Part shown: one piece after another, positions 61,401 through 64,000 of the stretch
Numbering within the stretch: the stretch's first letter is position 1
Layout of the letters: each line of letters opens with the position of its first letter
Assembly (NCBI RefSeq): GCF_042242105.1
Contig: NC_092027.1
Location: 13,140,221-13,204,220, forward strand
From: Pempheris klunzingeri
Taxonomy: Eukaryota > Chordata > Actinopteri > Acropomatiformes > Pempheridae
Direction: 5' to 3'
DNA length: 64,000 bases
The notes under the pieces: generated by a model
The model's database searches: none
Told to the model about the DNA's origin: nothing
Seen by the model: the letters and a program-made list of their open reading frames with translations, nothing else
Program-made: the position numbers and the translations under genes

Positions 61401-62888
61401 GAAGAGGTAGCCTGGCATAGAATGAAGACTGGAGGCAGGCGGAAACAGCTAGTCAAGATATGCCTGTACTTTATTTTGTTTAATACCACATAAGAAATAG
61501 TTACAGCATGTGACTCCTCCTAAAGCCACAACCTGTCGTTTTTATGAATTAAGATTTACACTTATCTTAGATGCTTTGGTGCAATTCAGTGGTTTAGAAA
61601 TAGTTATTTCTCTCATAAGTTTTATGTTTGTCCATTTTCTCTCTGCTGCCTCCCCTGACAGAACTCCCAGTGTATGTCTGGACCCAACTCCATGACCCAT
61701 GACTTTACAAGAGCGTCAGTTCGTGACCCTGGCGGCTCACTCCCACCTGCCTACATGCCCTCCCTCCAGAGCGGGTTTGAAGATCTCGGCCCAGAGCAGC
61801 TGGAGCGGCTGCAGCAAGACATTAATAACATCAAGAACAACTACAGGAGAGCCAACGTAAGTGACACCAATGGACAAAAAAATGGTTTAGTTTGGATTAC
61901 TTTAGCTTATTTAGTTTCTATTAAATGATTTTCCATATGGCTCAGTTCAATACTGCAGTATTTTGTACTCAGTTAAATAGTATTACTTTTACTTGTTTAT
62001 TCTATTCTACACTACTCTACTCATGGCTGTTGTATCAACCAATGATGTCTGATTGCCAGTGTAAGCTACAGTGTGCGTGATTATTATTGTTACTGAGTAC
62101 TTTGGGTGCAGGAGGACTGTGCACGGGTGAATTCAGCCTCCAGCCAGCCGGGCCTGCTCCTGTGTCAGGCTCATGTGATCTCGGCCTTGGCGGTGAGCAG
62201 ACCGTCTCTCAGCAAAGCCGACTGGAGCAGATACACAAAACTGTGAGTATGCCAGACTGGACTGGACTGTTATGCTAATATTGATATATGAAAGAATTGT
62301 CACTACAATGGTTGAATCTACAGGAATATAAAAATGTCCAGCTGTCCATTCCAAAAAATGTGCCTTTGATAATTTCATTTGACTATTAAATTTATCAAGC
62401 ATGTAACGAACCATTTAGAGCCTCACCTACAGGAGGAAATGACAATTGTTTGACAATTGTTAGACCAATATGAGTCATCATTATAATCCCTCTCACAGTA
62501 TTCACCATTTTTTAACAAGCTGAATTACTTTATGTATTTTATGAAATCACTAGAATTATAGGTGATTGGAGCAGAGCAATTGTACAATTGCAATATATAG
62601 CTGCAGAATCTTCACTCATGTGTCAAGTGAAGGAATAAATATCGTAATAAAGTTGGTAAAAACAAGTCAAATCTTGTACATACATTTATCACATCCAGTT
62701 GTTGCCATCTTATGCTAAATTTTAACTGTTTTGAGGTTTTATTTATACTGTATATATTATAAGTAAACTGCTTTTTATTAAATCATTTTTTTTTTTCTTT
62801 TAGTTATGAAGCCTTCGGTGGTGCGGGAGATGGAAAATCTCTTCACTCAGTCACATTTACACCTGGACAACGTGTGACTTTAGCTTGA
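52409..62888 (+). CDS. pex1: Pex1, AAA+ peroxisome biogenesis ATPase
   Basis: Twenty-four exons join in frame to 1251 residues (human 1283). Exon 1 is 52409-52516 ([20 protein letters not shown]); later ones include 53381-53527, 53699-53782, 54340-54454, 54737-55413, 55551-55670, 55822-55942, 56110-56216, 56347-56432, 56534-56666, 56917-57013, 57099-57269, 57390-57544, 57648-57834, 57999-58165, 59052-59186, 59279-59343, 59499-59641, 60064-60167, 60293-60472, 60873-61115, 61662-61856, 62112-62242 and 62804-62888. The N domain is followed by D1 with Walker A GAKGSGKST (564-572) and Walker B LLDDLD (625-630), then D2 with Walker A GAPGTGKT (845-852), the [14 protein letters not shown] block, Walker B ILFFDEFD (900-907) and the [17 protein letters not shown] sensor region. 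The C terminus ends RVTLA as in human. With Pex6 it extracts ubiquitinated Pex5 from peroxisomes. AATAAA lies at about 62937. Confidence 0.97.
53830..53990. mobile_element. Teleost AGTGGT-end repeat fragment
   Basis: AAGTAAAAGTAAAAATACTT and GATAAAAGTACTCAGACAGA are interior phrases of the repeat also found at 9177. It lies in pex1 intron 3. Confidence 0.5.
59760..60035. mobile_element. Teleost dispersed repeat in a pex1 intron
   Basis: GCATAAAGACTGGGATCAAC, GTGCTAAGCTATGCTAACCA, CTGGCTCCAGCTTCATC, GTGGTATCAATCC and CGCCCAAAATGACAATTAAG are, in order, the phrases of one of the most frequent fish dispersed repeats. This copy is nearly full length but decayed and has no ORF. The class is not assigned here. 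Confidence 0.6.
61405..61460. mobile_element. Short fragment of the same dispersed repeat
   Basis: AGCCTGGCATAGAATGAAGA, CTGGAGGCAGG and CGGAAACAGCTAG match the left part of the repeat at 59760. It lies in pex1 intron 21. Confidence 0.4.
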
Positions 62889-64000
62889 TCACACGTGTTA
62901 GTTTCGTTCACCTCATTTGGTGTTTTGATGACAATTAATAAAAGCTGTGATTCATTGATAATTTAACAATCAGTGGAGATTAACAGTTCCAGAGCTTTGA
63001 GGACAATGTAAATTGTGTTGTTAAATGTTAAATGTTTCATGCTGACTTCTTTATGAATGAGACATTTATCTACTTTAAATGTAATTAATGTACATATGTA
63101 TAATGAGTATGAATGATCTAATTGTTCAAATTAAGAATCAAATCTTTGTTCAAATCTTGCCTGCATTACATTATTTTTAAAGGATTAACTGCTAGCATAG
63201 CACGATGAGAATTATTTAGATAATCAAGGGTCCTGCACGGGTGATTTAAGTCACGTTAATTAGTCCTCTGCTCAGGTTGAAGTTTGGTGAGTTACATGCC
63301 TTTTCCTACTGTCCTACCTGTTGGTGACACTCAGTTTCACCCCTGTGCAATTAATGTAGTATTTTGTATCGTAAGTGACACCACCTGTGTTGGTGTTGCA
63401 TAAGCGTCATGAGCCTTTATAATTACTTATAAATGCACCAGATTGACTGAGGTCTCAAAAATACCTTAATTCAGTGTTTTTATGTGTAATATGAATATTT
63501 CTTATGCTGCTGCTTTGAGCGTCTTTCATCATCAAACCATATTGGAGGAATAGGCAGTAATCCTCGAAGTTTAACAAATTACATAACAAAAGAAGAACAA
63601 TCTATTTTAATGGGTTCACATATAAATGTAACTTGTCGATGATTAAAGTAATTAGAGATGAGAAGAACATTTAGAGACTGGAGTTACTGGTTGTAAGTAA
63701 AGAAGCCCATTTTAAAAAACCTGTAATAAAACCAAGATAAAACTGATTGTAAAGGAATTGGCAGAGAGCAACACACAAATCACTGGAGGTAACAATCACA
63801 GTCACTTGTAGAGCTTAACAGGTGTGTGACAGTAGGCTGAATGCCAATTAGCAGTATGTTTCAGATGTGAGGGGTCTGATAATCAGCACATTAATCAAGC
63901 AAAATTACACATCGACACATCAAACAGATTAAATCACCAATCCCCCTGTTTGTCAACAATCCTAAACCTAAAACACATCTTTAGATATGAGCATGTTGTT
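62889..64000. other. pex1 3' UTR and downstream intergenic DNA
   Basis: AATAAA at about 62937 ends pex1. Beyond it the sequence is AT-rich and I see no gene, RNA gene or clear repeat. Confidence 0.5.

Overview
This window is vertebrate nuclear DNA, almost certainly from a ray-finned (teleost) fish. The signs are multi-exon genes with GT-AG introns of about 80 bp to 2 kb, proteins at near full length of vertebrate families, abundant (CA)n/(TG)n microsatellites, and several fish-type dispersed repeats. I see no bacterial, viral or plasmid gene organisation. All exon models below were built by hand from reading frame, splice sites and recalled family sequences; no alignment was run.

Layout. Left block (1 to about 43.1 kb): ahdc1 (+), a METTL24-type methyltransferase gene (+), wasf2 (+), gpr3 (-), a CD164-family sialomucin in the cd164l2 position (+) and sytl1 (+). 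This follows the human 1p36.11 order AHDC1-WASF2-GPR3-CD164L2-SYTL1, without FCN3 and MAP3K6 and with an extra METTL24-like gene. Human 6q21 carries METTL24, WASF1, GPR6 and CD164 in the same relative order, so the extra gene is probably the METTL24 ohnolog of this chromosome.

Middle (43.1 to 49.0 kb): no intact gene. It holds the remains of a fish C2H2 zinc-finger gene, a LINE 3' fragment sitting between two (TCCA)n arrays, and a roughly 2 kb inverted-end element inserted into that LINE. It looks like a synteny junction.

Right block (49.0 to 62.9 kb): clxn/efcab1 (+, calaxin), rbm48 (-) and pex1 (+). clxn and rbm48 are tail to tail, 128 bp apart at their stop codons. rbm48 and pex1 are head to head with 222 bp between start codons, as in the human RBM48-PEX1 pair. 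The last 1.1 kb holds no gene I can see.

Functionally the genes are unrelated cellular housekeeping and signalling functions: chromatin (Ahdc1), actin nucleation (Wave2), cAMP signalling (Gpr3), endolysosomal sialomucin, Rab27 effector (Slp1), ciliary dynein (calaxin), minor-intron splicing (Rbm48) and peroxisome import (Pex1). The most interesting signals are the METTL24 ohnolog, three sytl1 introns with AC-rich donors facing GT-rich acceptors, a near-perfect RFX X-box in front of clxn, CRE palindromes in the gpr3 5' region, and the nested junction.
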